Origin: Gaeumannomyces sp. JS-464
Lineage: Eukaryota; Ascomycota; Sordariomycetes; Magnaporthales; Magnaporthaceae
Reading direction: 5' to 3'
Assembly: GCA_002197995.1 (NCBI GenBank)
Contig: NGZR01000001.1
Coordinates: 372,001-436,000, forward strand
DNA: 64,000 nt
Position numbers and translations under genes: made by a program. Position 1 is the first letter of the stretch. Every line of letters begins with the position of its first letter. Positions 12,061 through 23,449 of the stretch are shown one piece after another. A model generated the notes under the pieces. The model saw nothing but the letters and a program-made list of their open reading frames with translations. It was not told the DNA's origin and made no database searches.

Positions 12061-12970
12061 GTAATAAAAGCCATTAAAATGATAATTAAAAGAAAATTTA
12101 AAAAAAGGATTCGTTCGGAAATTAAAGTTACTAATCGAATATAAAATCTTATTCGTACCGAAAAAAACGGAGGATTAACGTATATACGTTAATTATAAAC
12201 GGTTAAACGACGTTACGGTAAAAGATCGATATTTTTTACCTTTAATCGATAAATTTAAAAATAAGCTTAGCAAAATACGCATATTTATAACATTGGATTT
12301 GCGAAAGGCATATATAACTTAGTTAAAATTAAGGGGGAAAAAGTAAAAAACGGCGTTTCGAACGCGAAAAGGGGTATTCGAATTACTAATAATAACTTTT
12401 AGTTTTACTAATACGCCGGCCATTTTCCAAAACTTAATTAACCATACGTTACGAAAATATTTAAACATTTTTATTGTAAAATATTTCGACAACATTTTTA
12501 TCTTTTTAAAAAAGGAGGATAAATACCGAAAATATATGTATAAAATATTTTAAAAGCTGCAAAACGCAAAGCTTTTAATTAAATTAAAAAAAGCATTCGG
12601 TATATTTAAAAAGTTATTTTCCTAAAGTACGTTATAAAGCTAGGAAAAGTTAGGCTAAAGCTAGCTAAAGCATAAAAAGTTAAAATGGTTAATAATAAAA
12701 AGCGTTTAAAACGTTAAAAGCTTTTTAAGCTTTTTAAGCTTTTTAAACTTTTATAGAAGGTTTATAAAGGATTTTAGCAAAAAGGTAACACCGTTTACTA
12801 ATTTAACTAAAAATAATACCCAATTTAAATAAACCAACGTTAAAAAGTTAATTTTTAAGCTATTACGGATGTAATATTGCAAAAACCAATATTAGCGATA
12901 CTAAATACCGATAAACCTTTTAAAATTAAAACCGACGCTTTCGATTACGCTATTAAAAAATAGTTAAAAC
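12060..12970 (+). pseudogene. reverse transcriptase/RNase H relic of element D
   Basis: Recognisable RT blocks: INVYVNYKRLNDVTVKDRYF, then FITLDLRKAYI (motif A, LDLxxAYxxI), FTNTPAIFQNLINHTLRKYL, and IVKYFDNIFIF, where the catalytic YxDD has become YFDN by G-to-A. At about 12,880 the RNase H entry PILAILNTDKPFKIKTDAFDYAI is cut by the end of the element. The Gly/Asp losses fit RIP. Confidence 0.88.
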
Positions 12971-13039
12971 TAAGGTTGGCATTTAAATTATTAAGTTAAG
13001 TTACCCCCCTAACTTTAACTTAACTTAATAACTTAACTT

Positions 13040-13097
13040 AATAACTTAAAATAAATAAATAATAATAAATAATAAATAAATAAAATAAATAAATAAA

Positions 13098-13143
<46 letters not shown>

Positions 13144-13197
13144 AAATAAAATAAATAAATAAATAAATAAATAAATATATAAATAATAAATAATAAC
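13040..13197. repeat. AAAT/AAATA microsatellite
   Basis: A run of AAATAAATAAAT with occasional AATAAT interruptions, preceded by repeated TTAACTTAATAAC words (about 12,995-13,045). It sits at the breakpoint where element D ends. Confidence 0.9.
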
Positions 13198-13199
13198 AA

Positions 13200-13690
13200 A
13201 TTTTCCGTTTAATAATCCATATCGTCCTTTATTAATTTAAACTTCCCTTCGTTTTATCGTTATTTTCGCGGTTTTCCGTATTGTTATTATTATGGTATTT
13301 TTAATATTACCGGAGTTTTTAACCTTATCGTATTCGATTTTTCGTTTCCTTTCGTTTTTATTTTGTAAAACGGAAAGGAAATATGCACGCTTTTTAGCGT
13401 AAACGTCGTTATTAGTTAGTTTTTAATATTCCAACCGTTTAGCGCTTTATTTGGTTGTAAAAACCAGTATTGCTTGTAAGTGTGGCCTTTTAATTTGCAA
13501 TAAATGAAGATTTTAAGCTTTATAACGGCCGGGATATCGTTATTTGCCGGCTAATTAGGGGTGTTTTATAATCGATAAAAGCCGTTTAATATCGTTGGAG
13601 TTTTTTAATATCGATGGTGATTTTTAACGGCATTTTAACGGTAATAACGATAAATATCGTTGTAAAACGTTTGTAATAAAAGTAACAAGT
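13200..13690 (-). pseudogene. probable Ty1/copia Gag C-terminal fragment
   Basis: The minus strand gives IFIYCKLKGHTYKQYWFLQP followed by a KALNGW-like stretch. The C-x2-C-x3-GH-x4-C/Y layout followed by a FLxP-K-W motif is typical of the copia Gag zinc knuckle, with one Cys read as Tyr (a RIP-type change). No other copia domain was found nearby. Moderate confidence. Confidence 0.45.
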
Positions 13691-13699
13691 AATAGGTAT

Positions 13700-14425
13700 A
13701 AATAATAAGTATAAGTAATAAGGTTATTTTGTTATTAGTAGTAAAAAGGAAAAAAAATTGCAAAGTAAACAGCGAAAAGAACCGTTAAATTTATAGTAGT
13801 AAAAGGGTGTCCAGAAATTTTTACTGCTTATTAATGCAATTATATTAATAATGTAAATATTTGGTATACGGTTAACAAAATGCATGGATTTATAATAAAT
13901 TTACGTAAAATTTATATTAATAATGCAAAAATTCTAGAAATTTTTAGCACTTTCCATTGCTTACTAATATAAAAACGTATTACTAATATTTAAAATTTAT
14001 TAGTATTAGTAATAAAAGTTATTTACTAATTTATATTACAAAATTACGTATTAGTAATTTAATTTTTCTAGCAGCTTTTAACAGTTTTTACGCCATTCTT
14101 TTTTATTTACACGTTAATTTATATAAATGCATTTTGAGCTTACAAATTATATTTGTAATACTTTACTTTACGTAATATGCTTATTAATATTAAATATTAT
14201 TAGTAATAAATAGAAATTTTTAGAAAATTAACCTTGCATATAAATAACACGTAAAGCCTCCCTTTTAACGCTATTTTTTTCGCTTTTTTTCCAAACTATT
14301 GCTATTACACCCACGCACTTTACTATTACCAACCTTAAACGTTAAATCCTTTACTTTTAACCCTTTTTATTACCTTTTTATTACTCTTTTTATTACCTTT
14401 TTACTACCTTTTTTATTTATTTAAC
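13700..14425. other. AT-rich stretch upstream of the hAT relic
   Basis: Nothing coding is recognised. Imperfectly repeated phrases of the type AGAAATTTTTA and long AT tracts may be subterminal repeats of the hAT element that follows, but I could not define its terminal inverted repeats or an 8-bp target duplication. Confidence 0.4.
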
Positions 14426-15560
14426 ATGGATAATATTACTTTATCGACAAATAGCTTACTTCGGATAATAATTCGGAATACGTTACTAATATCCGGTAAT
14501 AATTCCAATAATAATTCCGATTATAATTCCGGGAATAATCCGATAATAATACAAATTATAAAAACTCTTTTTATAACCAAACCCATTTACGTTTTACCTA
14601 CTAATAAAAAAAGTACAATGTATATATTTGAAAATAACTTATTTACACGGACGCTTTTACCAATAAATATTAATAAAAAACGTGAAATTATAATAAAATG
14701 CACAATATGCAATTATAAAAAAATCGAAAATATTGCAAAAATTTCAAACCTCCAATTATTTTAAGCATTATAAATTAAAACACCTTAATATAGCTTATAA
14801 TAAAGCAAGTGAAAAACAAGGGCTAAAAAACAAGATACAGCCCAATTACTAATAATATCAGCTTTTTCGGCCGGAAATCGAAAAAAACAGCGCCAAAATA
14901 CGGTGTTATCGGATTTTAACGATACGGATGCATATAAAAAAATATTATGGTTTATAATCGATAATAATTTATCGTTTAATGTAAAATCGAATTTATTTAC
15001 CGATTTATTAAGTTATTATAATAGGATTTCCCCTATTATAAATACTAAAAAATTAAAAACATATTAAATGCTACATATAATAAGTTTTTCGTTATTTAAC
15101 GATAAAATGCGATTGCATATTGAAAATAACGGTAAATTGAATATAATTTTAATATGGACTTTAAAGTAACTGGCAGCTAATACTTTGGTATAATATAATA
15201 TTTATAAGTTTCGATTTAAAATTAAGTTATAACTAACCGGATTTGAAGAAATTGGTAATATAAGCCATACTAGTGAAAATTTATATTTAAAATTTAATAA
15301 TATTATCGAAAATATCCTTTTATTAATAATAATACTATTTTATTAATTACTCGGGATAATGCTAAGTAATAAAACGATACTTTTATAAGTTATTATAACG
15401 AAAATATTACTAATAGCTTTTACGATATTCGTTATGCAGCCCATATATTAAATTTAGTGGTTAAAGATATATTACGCGATTTTTTAAATAATAGCGATAA
15501 TAACGATAGTAATAACAATATTACAACAAAGGTTCGTAATATTAATAACGGTTTAAATTT
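14426..15560 (+). pseudogene. hAT-family transposase relic with BED zinc finger
   Basis: Open for 112 codons from the ATG at 14426. Then a stop replaces a Lys/Gln codon and the same frame goes on. The segment CTICNYKKIENIAKISNLQL, stop, HYKLKHLNIAYNKAS is a BED-type finger (C-x2-C, then H-x4-H). Further on SFNVKSNLFTDLLSYYNRIS and ITRDNASNNDTFI-like and IRYAAHILNLVVKDILRDF segments match the hAT transposase core (DNAxxND and the RCxAHxLNL motif). The C-terminal dimerisation domain is not seen after about 15,560. An Asn-rich N-terminal stretch (about residues 20-40) is unusual. RIP-inactivated. Confidence 0.8.
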
Positions 15561-16225
15561 TTTTTAATTAATTTACGCGTTTATTATTAACTTATTTTGC
15601 AATTAATTTTATAAATCGAAAAAAAAATTTAATAAACGAAATAATTATTAAAAGTTTATTTATAAAATTTTAGCTTTAATTTTTTTAATAAATATTTACT
15701 GTTTAATTAAAAATATTAACCGGGGATTTTTAATATTTTTTAATATAATTTTTTATTTATAATTTAATTTTAATTTTTAATTTTCGAAAAAAAACTTATA
15801 ATTTTAAGTTTTTACGTTACATTTAAAAATTTTAAATATTAAAAAAAAGTTGTTATATAGTTTTTATTTTTAACGAAAAGCATTTTTTTTTAAAAGAAAT
15901 AGCAAATGGCGAATTATTATTTTAAAATTTTACGCATTACAATTGCAAATTTTTGGGAAATGAAAACGTCGCTTTGCTAAATATTTTTATTTTTATTTTA
16001 TTTTTATAATTATAATATAATATTTTTTAAAACGCGAAATATCGCGCGTTAAAAAATATCGTAAAAATTTATAAAAGTAAAATTAATTGCGTTTTAAAAA
16101 ACGATTTTCCTATATAGTTATTTTTTTCAGTTATATTTTCGGTAATATTGCTTTTTACAATTATATTTTAAAAATTTATAAATTTTACGCAATTATTTTA
16201 TAAATTTCGAAAAAATTAAATCGTA
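15561..16225. other. AT-rich spacer, no feature seen
   Basis: Extremely AT-rich. No transposon motif or open frame of interest was recognised. It may include the unrecognisable 3' end of the hAT element. Confidence 0.6.
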
Positions 16226-17620
16226 ACGTGGTTTACAAACGAGTCGGTTACATAAGCGAGTCGATCACCTATACCCGACCTCCAGTTAATCGACGCGCAT
16301 GCTAACCTAACAACGCCAAAAATCCATTTAAACTATTCGGAATTGTATATATTAAACATTTCTACTTCCTTTTGGCAAATGCGCGTATTATATCCGGTTT
16401 TGCCGCAAATGCTACACTACCGACGAGTCGTCGTCGCCCTCCTTTTTTAACCCTTATAATCGCGCATTTTTTGCTATAGCTATCCATTTAGCTTTTGCTG
16501 GTTTAAAACATTTCGTACCTCGTTTATAGTAAGTAACTTTCCAAATCGAACACGTGTTTTTTTAGCCCTCCGGCGTTTGCTAAATGCTTTGTTCGCCTTT
16601 TTAAACGTGGACATTTCGGCTCGGAAAAGGGCCATTTTATGCATTATCGCTTTCGTCCTTTTTGCAATTTAATTTACAACCGTTAGCATAGGTATTGGAA
16701 AGCTACCCTGGTAATTAGTAATCCGAATTTTAATATGTTCGAATTACGAAATTGCTTTTTTAGCTGTCCGAAGCGTTTTGAAAGTCCAAAGTTCGGGGTT
16801 ATTAAAGCGTTTTTAAAAAAGCTGAAATTCGTATGTTTTTAGCAATAAAGCTCGAAATTCGTCGAATGGTAGCTTTTATGCCCGTCCAGCATTAACAAAT
16901 GATAAACCCCTTTTTTGCGGGTTGCAATATGTTTATCGAAATGCTAAATCCATTTTAAACCGAGCTCGTTTGTAATTTATTTATTAAAATTCGTTGCGAT
17001 AACCTAATCGCGTGGAAAGTCGGTTTTCGAATACCAATTGGCTAAATGGTATTGCTTTTTAACAATAATAAAAGGAAAAATCGCTTAACCGCAACAGTTA
17101 ACCTTTTAAATAACCGTAGTTTATTTCCAATTGCTAAGCTAAACTAGCTTTGCTTTATTACGGCCTTCCGATACTATAATAATTATAACGGCGGCGATTA
17201 TGCTTATAAAAAAGCCGGTTTCGTTAAAATTGTAAATATCGTTATTTAGGATGCTATATTTTTAATACCAAAAGGCCGGGGAGGAAATGCGCGAAAATCC
17301 AGCTCGAGTATGTATTTAATAAGCGCTTCCTTTTTAAATTCCGTTAATTTCCGAAAATTAGGCATGCTGTCGTATCGAACAATCCGGCCGCGGCGTTAGT
17401 CGTTTAATGTAAAATAGGGAATATTGTAAAGCTTCGCTATAACACGCATGCTAATCTTCGGATTATTTTCGATTGCTAGCAAAGCAAAGATCACTTTGGA
17501 TTTTTTGGATTGCGAATTCATTGCGCAAGTGTTAAGATATTTAAATGGAAAGTTAACGCGACGCGTTGCGACCGAAATTGGTCGACTCGCTTATGTAACC
17601 GACTCGCTTGTAAACCACGT
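16226..17620 (-). mobile_element. Fot1/pogo transposon P1, internally deleted
   Basis: Terminal inverted repeats start ACGTGGTTTACAA at both ends and are flanked by TA at 16224-16225 and 17621-17622. Length is 1395 bp against about 1835-1860 bp for P2-P5. The minus-strand transposase keeps the start of the psq/CENP-B helix-turn-helix (about 17,390-17,270), then jumps to the DDE domain (LANWYSKTDFPRDWVIATN, HLLMLDGHKSYHSTNFEL). So about 450 bp covering the second half of the DNA-binding region is missing, and more may be lost before the C-terminal part. The C-terminal knuckle-like CGKxGHNxRxC region is present in mutated form. Two direct words GAGTCG lie 17 bp apart in each TIR. Confidence 0.85.
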
Positions 17621-17622
17621 TA

Positions 17623-18617
17623 ATAGTTATTATAAACTTTATTATTTTCGATGTTATTATAAACATAGTTATTTTAAAAATATCAGTTTTGTTTAATTTT
17701 TCCGATAAAAAATAAACGGGTTTAAAATCCGGTTTTATTTTCGAAAACCGCGGTACATTTAATTTATAAAACTTTTTAAAAACAATTACCTTTTTATTTA
17801 AAAAGTTTCGAAATCCTTTTTTAAAATTTAAAAAACCCGCTTATTAACGGCGTACCGTTTATAAACGGGTATTTAATCGCGTAAAAAACCAGGGCGACCG
17901 TTACTTTTTAATTAATTTTGTTTAACGTTATATTCGATTAACTATTTGCATTTATAATACACAATTTGTATTTTTAAAAAACTAATCGAAATTAAAAAAT
18001 ATTACTAGGTAAATTAAAAGCTTATATAAGGTAAACATATTAGTAATAAACGATGTTATTAATTAAAAGCTTTATATTGCTATAAAAAGTAAATATAACA
18101 ATTTTAGCTTAATTCGGCAATTTAAAAATTGCTTTTTTTTTAAATCGCTTAAATAACCGTAGCTTTTAAAGCTTTTATTACGTGTTTAAATGTTTTAAGC
18201 TTTTTTAGCTTTCGGTTTTATAACGGTAAAGTTAAAGCCCTTTTAATGTGGTTATAACCGTTAACCCGCGGCGATTATTATTACGGCGGCCTTTTTTATA
18301 TAAATAGCTGCGTAATTCGATCTTTCCGTACGTAATTATAATAATAATAAATTTTCCGTTTTATAAAAATAGCGGTAAAATAATAAACGTTTTTCGTTTA
18401 TTTTTTTTTATTTGCTTTTATTTATTATTTTATACGTGTTACATATTTTCGCTATTTTTATATATAATTAAAACGGTTATTTTTAGTCGTTAATTTTAAA
18501 TTTATTAACTTATTTCGTTCCGCTTATACCATTTTTTAAAAATCGCAATAGTGGTTTTTTTCCACGGTTCGAACCGTTTTTGCACAGTTTTATAAACTAT
18601 GTATATATATATATATA
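17623..18617. other. AT-rich spacer, no feature seen
   Basis: No recognisable domain. It contains short GC-preserved islands (near 18,260-18,330) rich in CG, as expected for old RIP-mutated coding DNA, but the family could not be identified. Confidence 0.55.
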
Positions 18618-19058
18618 ACGTGGTTCACAAGTGAGCGACACACATAAGCGAGCGACACACCGGCAAAATGCATATTAAACGCGATTTTCGACACCCTTAT
18701 TACTTCGGCCAATTTAAAGCTAAATTTAACAAAATTTTTAATACTTGTATGCAATTACCTAATAAATTTAATTTAATTTCCTCGGATTTTTATTATTACC
18801 ATTTTAGGGTTAGTTTTAAACACTGTGGAAAACACTGTGCATTTTTATATAATTTTGCAAATTTAACCCTAAAAAGGTAATAATAAAAATCCGGGAAAAT
18901 TAAATTAAATTTACTATGTAATTGCATACAAGTATTAAAAATCTTGTTAAATTTGGCTTTAAATTAAGCGAGTTATTTAATTGTAAAAAAACGCTATTTA
19001 ATATGCATTTTGCCAATGTGTCGCTCGCTTATGTGTGTCGCTCACTTGTGAACCACGT
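18618..19058 (+). mobile_element. 441-bp foldback MITE, copy 1
   Basis: Flanked by TA duplications at 18616-18617 and 19059-19060. Each end starts ACGTGGTTCACAAGTGAGCG. The two arms (about 190 bp each) are inverted copies of one another around a loop of roughly 60 bp, so the element can fold into one long hairpin. It has no transposase. The 70-codon frame at 18668-18880 falls inside an arm and is probably not a gene. The TIR design is that of the neighbouring pogo elements, so these probably provide or provided transposase. It is nearly identical to copy 2 (41140-41580) in opposite orientation. Confidence 0.9.
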
Positions 19059-19060
19059 TA

Positions 19061-21160
19061 TATATTTGTATCATCCGTTATTTTGTAATTTCCTTTTAAA
19101 ATATTCTATTTTTCCATTTAATTAAAAGTTAATAAAATCGATATATATTTCTGTTTTAATTAATTTTTAAAATATGCTTTTATATACTTTTATAATACGT
19201 TTAAAGCATTTATTTTATATTTTTATTTGTAAAATTTTTTTTTTAAATTTTAAAAAACTTTTATTAAATTTATAGTAAATTAAAACGGCGAAATTTAAAA
19301 TGGCTTTTATTATAATTAAAAAAAGTATTTTATTTTTAAAAATTAAAGTTTTTAAATAATTACAAATAGTTATATAAAAATAAAATTTAATATTTTATTT
19401 TTTCCTTAATTTTTTTATATAATAAATTTATTCCAATTTTATATCGATTTAAAACTTTAATATTTAAACGCCGTTTTTATTTTTTTAATTTTATTATAAC
19501 TTTTTTAAAAAGTAATATTAATATCGGGGGTTTTTTTCCGTTTTATTAATTATATTAATTAATATTTCCCCCTATTAAACTTTATTTCAAATTTGGTTAC
19601 TTAATTTACATAAATTTCGTAAACATTTTTTAATTTTTTCCTTATATTAATCGCGTTACGGTTAAAATTAATTACATTAATATCGTATTCGAAATTAATA
19701 ATTAGCATTCTTTTATATCGCGGAAATTTTTATATAATTTAGCCGCATATAAAATAAAAGGATTAATAAAATCCGGAAATTTTACGGGATTTTATATAAT
19801 ATTGGTAATATTTTTATATTTTTACCGTTAAAATAAAATGTAATTTTTTTATCGTTTAAAAAACTTTAAAATATTATAATAATTTAATTAAATTTTTTTT
19901 TAATTCGTTAAAAAACGTTTATACGATACGATAATAAACGTTTTATTTATATTTAATAATAAATTTTTTATTACAGTTTAAACGCTTTATACCGTATATA
20001 TTATATTTATAATTAGTTTTATCGCTATTTGCACTAATCGGTTTTGTTTATTTTTTTAATTTTTACTAGGAAATAATTAGTATATTTTTATTACGTTGTT
20101 AATACGGGTTATTAATATTTTTTTAAACATTTTTTTTAATTTTTAATAATGCAATTAAATGTTATGCTTTTTTATGTGCGGGTTTTTATTAAGCTTTTGT
20201 ATAATAATAATGCAAAATCGCCGAAATTTCGCGGGCGAATATTTTAAATTTATATATATTGTAAATAATTCGGGAAGTGCAAAAAATAACGCTAAATTTA
20301 TTATTAATACACCGTTATTTAAAAATTTTATAATCCGGTTTATAGTAATGATTTTTTTTAACAAACACCTTTTTGCTAACTTTAAAAAAAATGGGATTTG
20401 TAAATAAATCGGGTAAAATATTATCGATATTAATCGTCGATTTTAAAACAACAACTTTTTTTAATGCGTATTTTATTATTTATTTAATTACGGCGACTTT
20501 TTTGTTAGCAGTTTTAATATCGGTAATAACGGTGAAAATAAACGTTAGTAATTTCGTTTTTTTTGCTTATTTGGTTATTATTTATATACTTTTTGCGTTT
20601 TGTTTTTTTCCTAGTTTTAAGCATTGCAGTACATTATGTATATTTTAATTAGGTTTTAATAAAAAAATTATCCTTTTTATTGCTGTTTTTATTATTATTT
20701 TAGCCGTTTCGGATTTGTTTTTTTTTATGTTTTTTCCGTTTTATATCCTTTTCCAAAGTAATTGCGATATTTCTTTCGTTTACCAATTGTAACCGCCGTT
20801 TTTCCCTTTTTAAATAACATATACTTTGTTGTAAAACTTGTATTTTTGCAAATCCTTTTATAAAATTAATTTTAAAAAAATATTAAAAGGGTATTTTTTA
20901 ATTAAATCGACAATTAAAATATAAAAAACTCTTTTTTTATTTATTTTTATAATTATTAAATTTTAATTTTAACCTATATTTTACATATTTTTACGTTTAA
21001 ATGCATAGTTTTTTTCAACAAATTTCTTATATATATTAGTAAATACGTTATTTGCAAAAATTACGTGCAAGCTGGTTAATTAAATGGGTTCGTTAATTTA
21101 ACGTGTGTACGGGCAATTATTGCTTTCGTTTTTTAAACTAAATAAAGCGGACTTTAAAAA
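19061..21160. other. AT-rich spacer, only chance ORFs
   Basis: Very AT-rich. Overlapping frames on both strands (for example 20155-20407 and 20373-20648) encode Ile/Asn/Phe-rich strings with no motif. I could not assign a transposon family. Confidence 0.6.
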
Positions 21161-21162
21161 GT

Positions 21163-21245
21163 AATTTAATTAGTTGGAATTAACTGGGGTATTTAAATAA
21201 GGAACAAGGTATATGCGCGATTTCGCTTTTAGCTGTTTTTAAAAT
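21163..21245 (+). repeat. RIP-mutated copy of the compartment-border sequence
   Basis: AATTAGTTGGAATTAACTGG and the following ATATGCGCGATTTCGCTTTT match the unmutated sequence at 53341-53410 (GATTAGTTGGAGTTTGGTGG and ACATGCGCGATTCCGCTCCC). Nearly all differences are G-to-A or C-to-T in this copy. Confidence 0.75.
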
Positions 21246-21334
21246 TAACATTTTTTCGCTTTCGTATAAATAAATACTCCGTTTAACTGTATTAAAAATG
21301 CTAATACCGGTTAAATTTATTACTTATTAGTTAT

Positions 21335-21395
21335 ACTGCCGTTATGTTTGTAAAAACCTCGGTGCTTTTGCTGTTTTAAATACATGTAAAAACCT
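21335..21395 (+). repeat. short dispersed repeat, inverted copy at 35222-35300
   Basis: TAGTTATACTGCCGTTATGT and the following AAAAACCTCGGTGCTTTTGC recur as the reverse complement at about 35,225-35,300. Few differences are seen. It may be the end of an unidentified transposon. Confidence 0.7.
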
Positions 21396-21799
21396 TTAAA
21401 CTCGCTTCCGGGTGCAGTTTGCATCCGGCTTGGTGGCTTAAAAGTAAAAACCATTTTTGCTTTTCGTATACGGTCTTTTTTATGTTAAACAATCATGCCA
21501 TTTATTTAATTTACACGATTGCTTTTAAAAGTTCCATCCGGAAAGCGTTTTTTATAATTATTAGTAATAATAGGAAAATACGTAAGGGAAAAAACTGTAA
21601 AAAATGTGTGTTAAGTTTGGGAAGCGCCCCGGTGCCGGGTTTTTTCCTTTTTGTAATAACGTTAGTGGCAATAGTGTTAATTCGGTTACTAGTAGTAGCT
21701 TAGTTATTCGTGTTTAAAGTTTCCCGGCTCCGTTACGGTGCTTAATCGCGTGGCTGCTTTAGGGGGGGACGGGGGGTTTAAGCGTTATGGTTAACTCCG

Positions 21800-23284
21800 G
21801 GTAATTTAACGTAATTATGTTATTCGCTTTCAAAGGTGGCGTTTCGGTTGCGGGTTATTTCCTCGCATATAACGCGTATTCGATTTTTTCGTTAATTGTT
21901 CGCCGTTTTCGTAATTATATTACTTTTGCTTTATTGTTATTTGTATTGTGCTTTTCGATCGTGTTTTTTTATTTCCTTTTCGTTTGCGGGTTTTTACCGT
22001 TTTTTTTCTTTTTTGCTTTTAAAGGTTTTTACCTTTTCTTTTTCACTTTTTTTTAATCTTTTTATCCTGGCTTTCGATCCTTTTTTCCCATTTTTGCTTT
22101 TAACTTCCGCCTATTTTTCCACCCGCGCTTTTTCGCCTACCTTTTCGCGCTTCGTTCCTTTTCCGGTTTTTATTTTCCTGCAGTATGGCTTTTAAAAATA
22201 AAACTCCCCATTTTCCTCGCGGCGGCGCGCGCGGTGGTACGCGCGGCGGTTATAACGGCGGTGGTAATACGCGCGGCGTTTACGGCGGCGGTGGTAGTAA
22301 TAACGTTACACCCGCTTTCGCTTTTTTTATTAGCGTTCGCGACGAGCACTTATTTTCCTTTTTAACGCCGATAGTTTTTCGTTTAACGAGGTTTTAAACC
22401 TTTGCGTTAAAACTGTAAATGCGGTTTTATACCGTTTTATTCCCTGTTTTTTTGCTAATTTATTTTTTTAGCCATACCGCTTATACTATTTAAAGGAGTA
22501 TAAAACGGCGGTCGTTATCTTTCGGGTTACATTTTTTACAATTCGATAATATATATTTCCCGTATCGTTTTTTCTTTTTATTTCGCTTTGCTAACTTTAT
22601 AGGTTTTATGTAAAATTTATTTTAATTGCATTTAGCGTTTTGCTAACGGCATTAAATGTGTTAGCGCTGTTCGGGAATGCTATTATAAAGCCTATATATT
22701 CCTTATTTATTTTGCTTTTTTTTTTTTAGCTCGCTTTCAGGTTGTGCTAACTTTATTTGTAACTTTTCGCGTTTTAATTTATATGGGGTGCGCTTTTTCG
22801 CGCGGTGTTTGCGTTTAGGTTTATTATTTTTTTCCCTTTTTTTTGCTGCTTTTCCTTAGCGCTAACTTTTCGGTTTCGTTTTAGTAACTTCCCGTTAGCA
22901 TTAAAAATTAGGTTTATGCCGTTTTTCGTGCTTATTAGCGTTACATTTAATCCCTTTTTTAAAATTACTACCGATTTAAAAAATGCCATAATGGAAATTA
23001 AGCATTGCCGTTAAAGTTTATAACGGTTTTATATTCCGTGCGGTATGCTTTTTTACTAATGCTTTTTTTTCCAATTTCGTTATACCATTTTAAAGCATGC
23101 TATTGCCGGATACGTTCGTATTGCGAAAAATATCGGTTAGCGGTTTAACGTCCCGTTTAATGCTAGGTTTTCGCGTTTGTTTTTTTTCCAATTTAAAAAG
23201 CGCTTTTGCTATTATAATTGCATTTAATAGCTCGGTTTCGTCCGTTTTTTTTTCCGGCAATTTGGTGCTTTTAGTATAAACCAT
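21800..23284 (-). pseudogene. LINE-type ORF1-like relic (minus strand)
   Basis: On the minus strand a frame begins at 23284 (TKLPEKKTDETELLNAIIIA, then LEKKQTRKPSIKRDVKPLTD), with the style of the N-terminal region of fungal Tad1-like LINE ORF1 proteins, and continues in broken form to about 22,774. Below 22,330 the minus strand reads a Pro-rich segment (TPRVLPPP, PPRVPPRAPPRG) followed by a long Lys/Arg-rich stretch to about 21,800. The CCHC knuckles expected in ORF1 were not found. The CpG-rich patch at 22,205-22,310 also reads as RGG repeats on the plus strand. Family assignment is tentative. Confidence 0.45.
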
Positions 23285-23449
23285 ATCGGGTTAAACCGCT
23301 AAGTTTATTAACGCGTGGGATTTGTTTAACCGTATTTAAATGGAAGCGTTAGTTTTAAAACGGGCTAAAATACGGGTTTATCGATATTTTTTAATATTAT
23401 TGTTTTTTTCCAGTTTGTTAACCCTTTTGTATTTGTTTAATATCTTTCG

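Larger units (their letters stand above)
8806..12970 (+). mobile_element. Ty3/gypsy element D (5' half)
   Basis: A plus-strand element with a 5' LTR ending at 9159 (ATAACA), a following TTTTAACTGATCC primer-site-like sequence, gag (9230-10150) with a zinc knuckle, then a protease-like region, reverse transcriptase and the start of RNase H (12060-12965). It stops abruptly at about 12,970 at a low-complexity AT stretch, so RNase H, integrase and the 3' LTR are missing. The LTR resembles that of element E (32402-32819). Confidence 0.8.

Noticed and set aside
13040..13197. CRISPR-like or centromere satellite array
   Set aside because: Simple AAAT microsatellite with no spacers or higher-order unit; the host is a fungus.
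18668..18880. 70-codon ORF present identically at 18668-18880 and 41318-41530
   Set aside because: Identity reflects the duplicated foldback MITE. The frame lies in a hairpin arm and starts inside the terminal region; no evidence of a protein.
20155..20648. cluster of overlapping small membrane-like ORFs
   Set aside because: AT-rich RIPed DNA gives Phe/Ile/Leu-rich strings in any frame; no motif, and equally long frames on both strands.
22185..22397. RGG-repeat protein on the plus strand
   Set aside because: The surrounding decayed coding sense is on the minus strand, where the same bases read as a Pro-rich stretch leading into a Lys/Arg-rich one. The RGG reading looks like a shadow, though I cannot exclude it.
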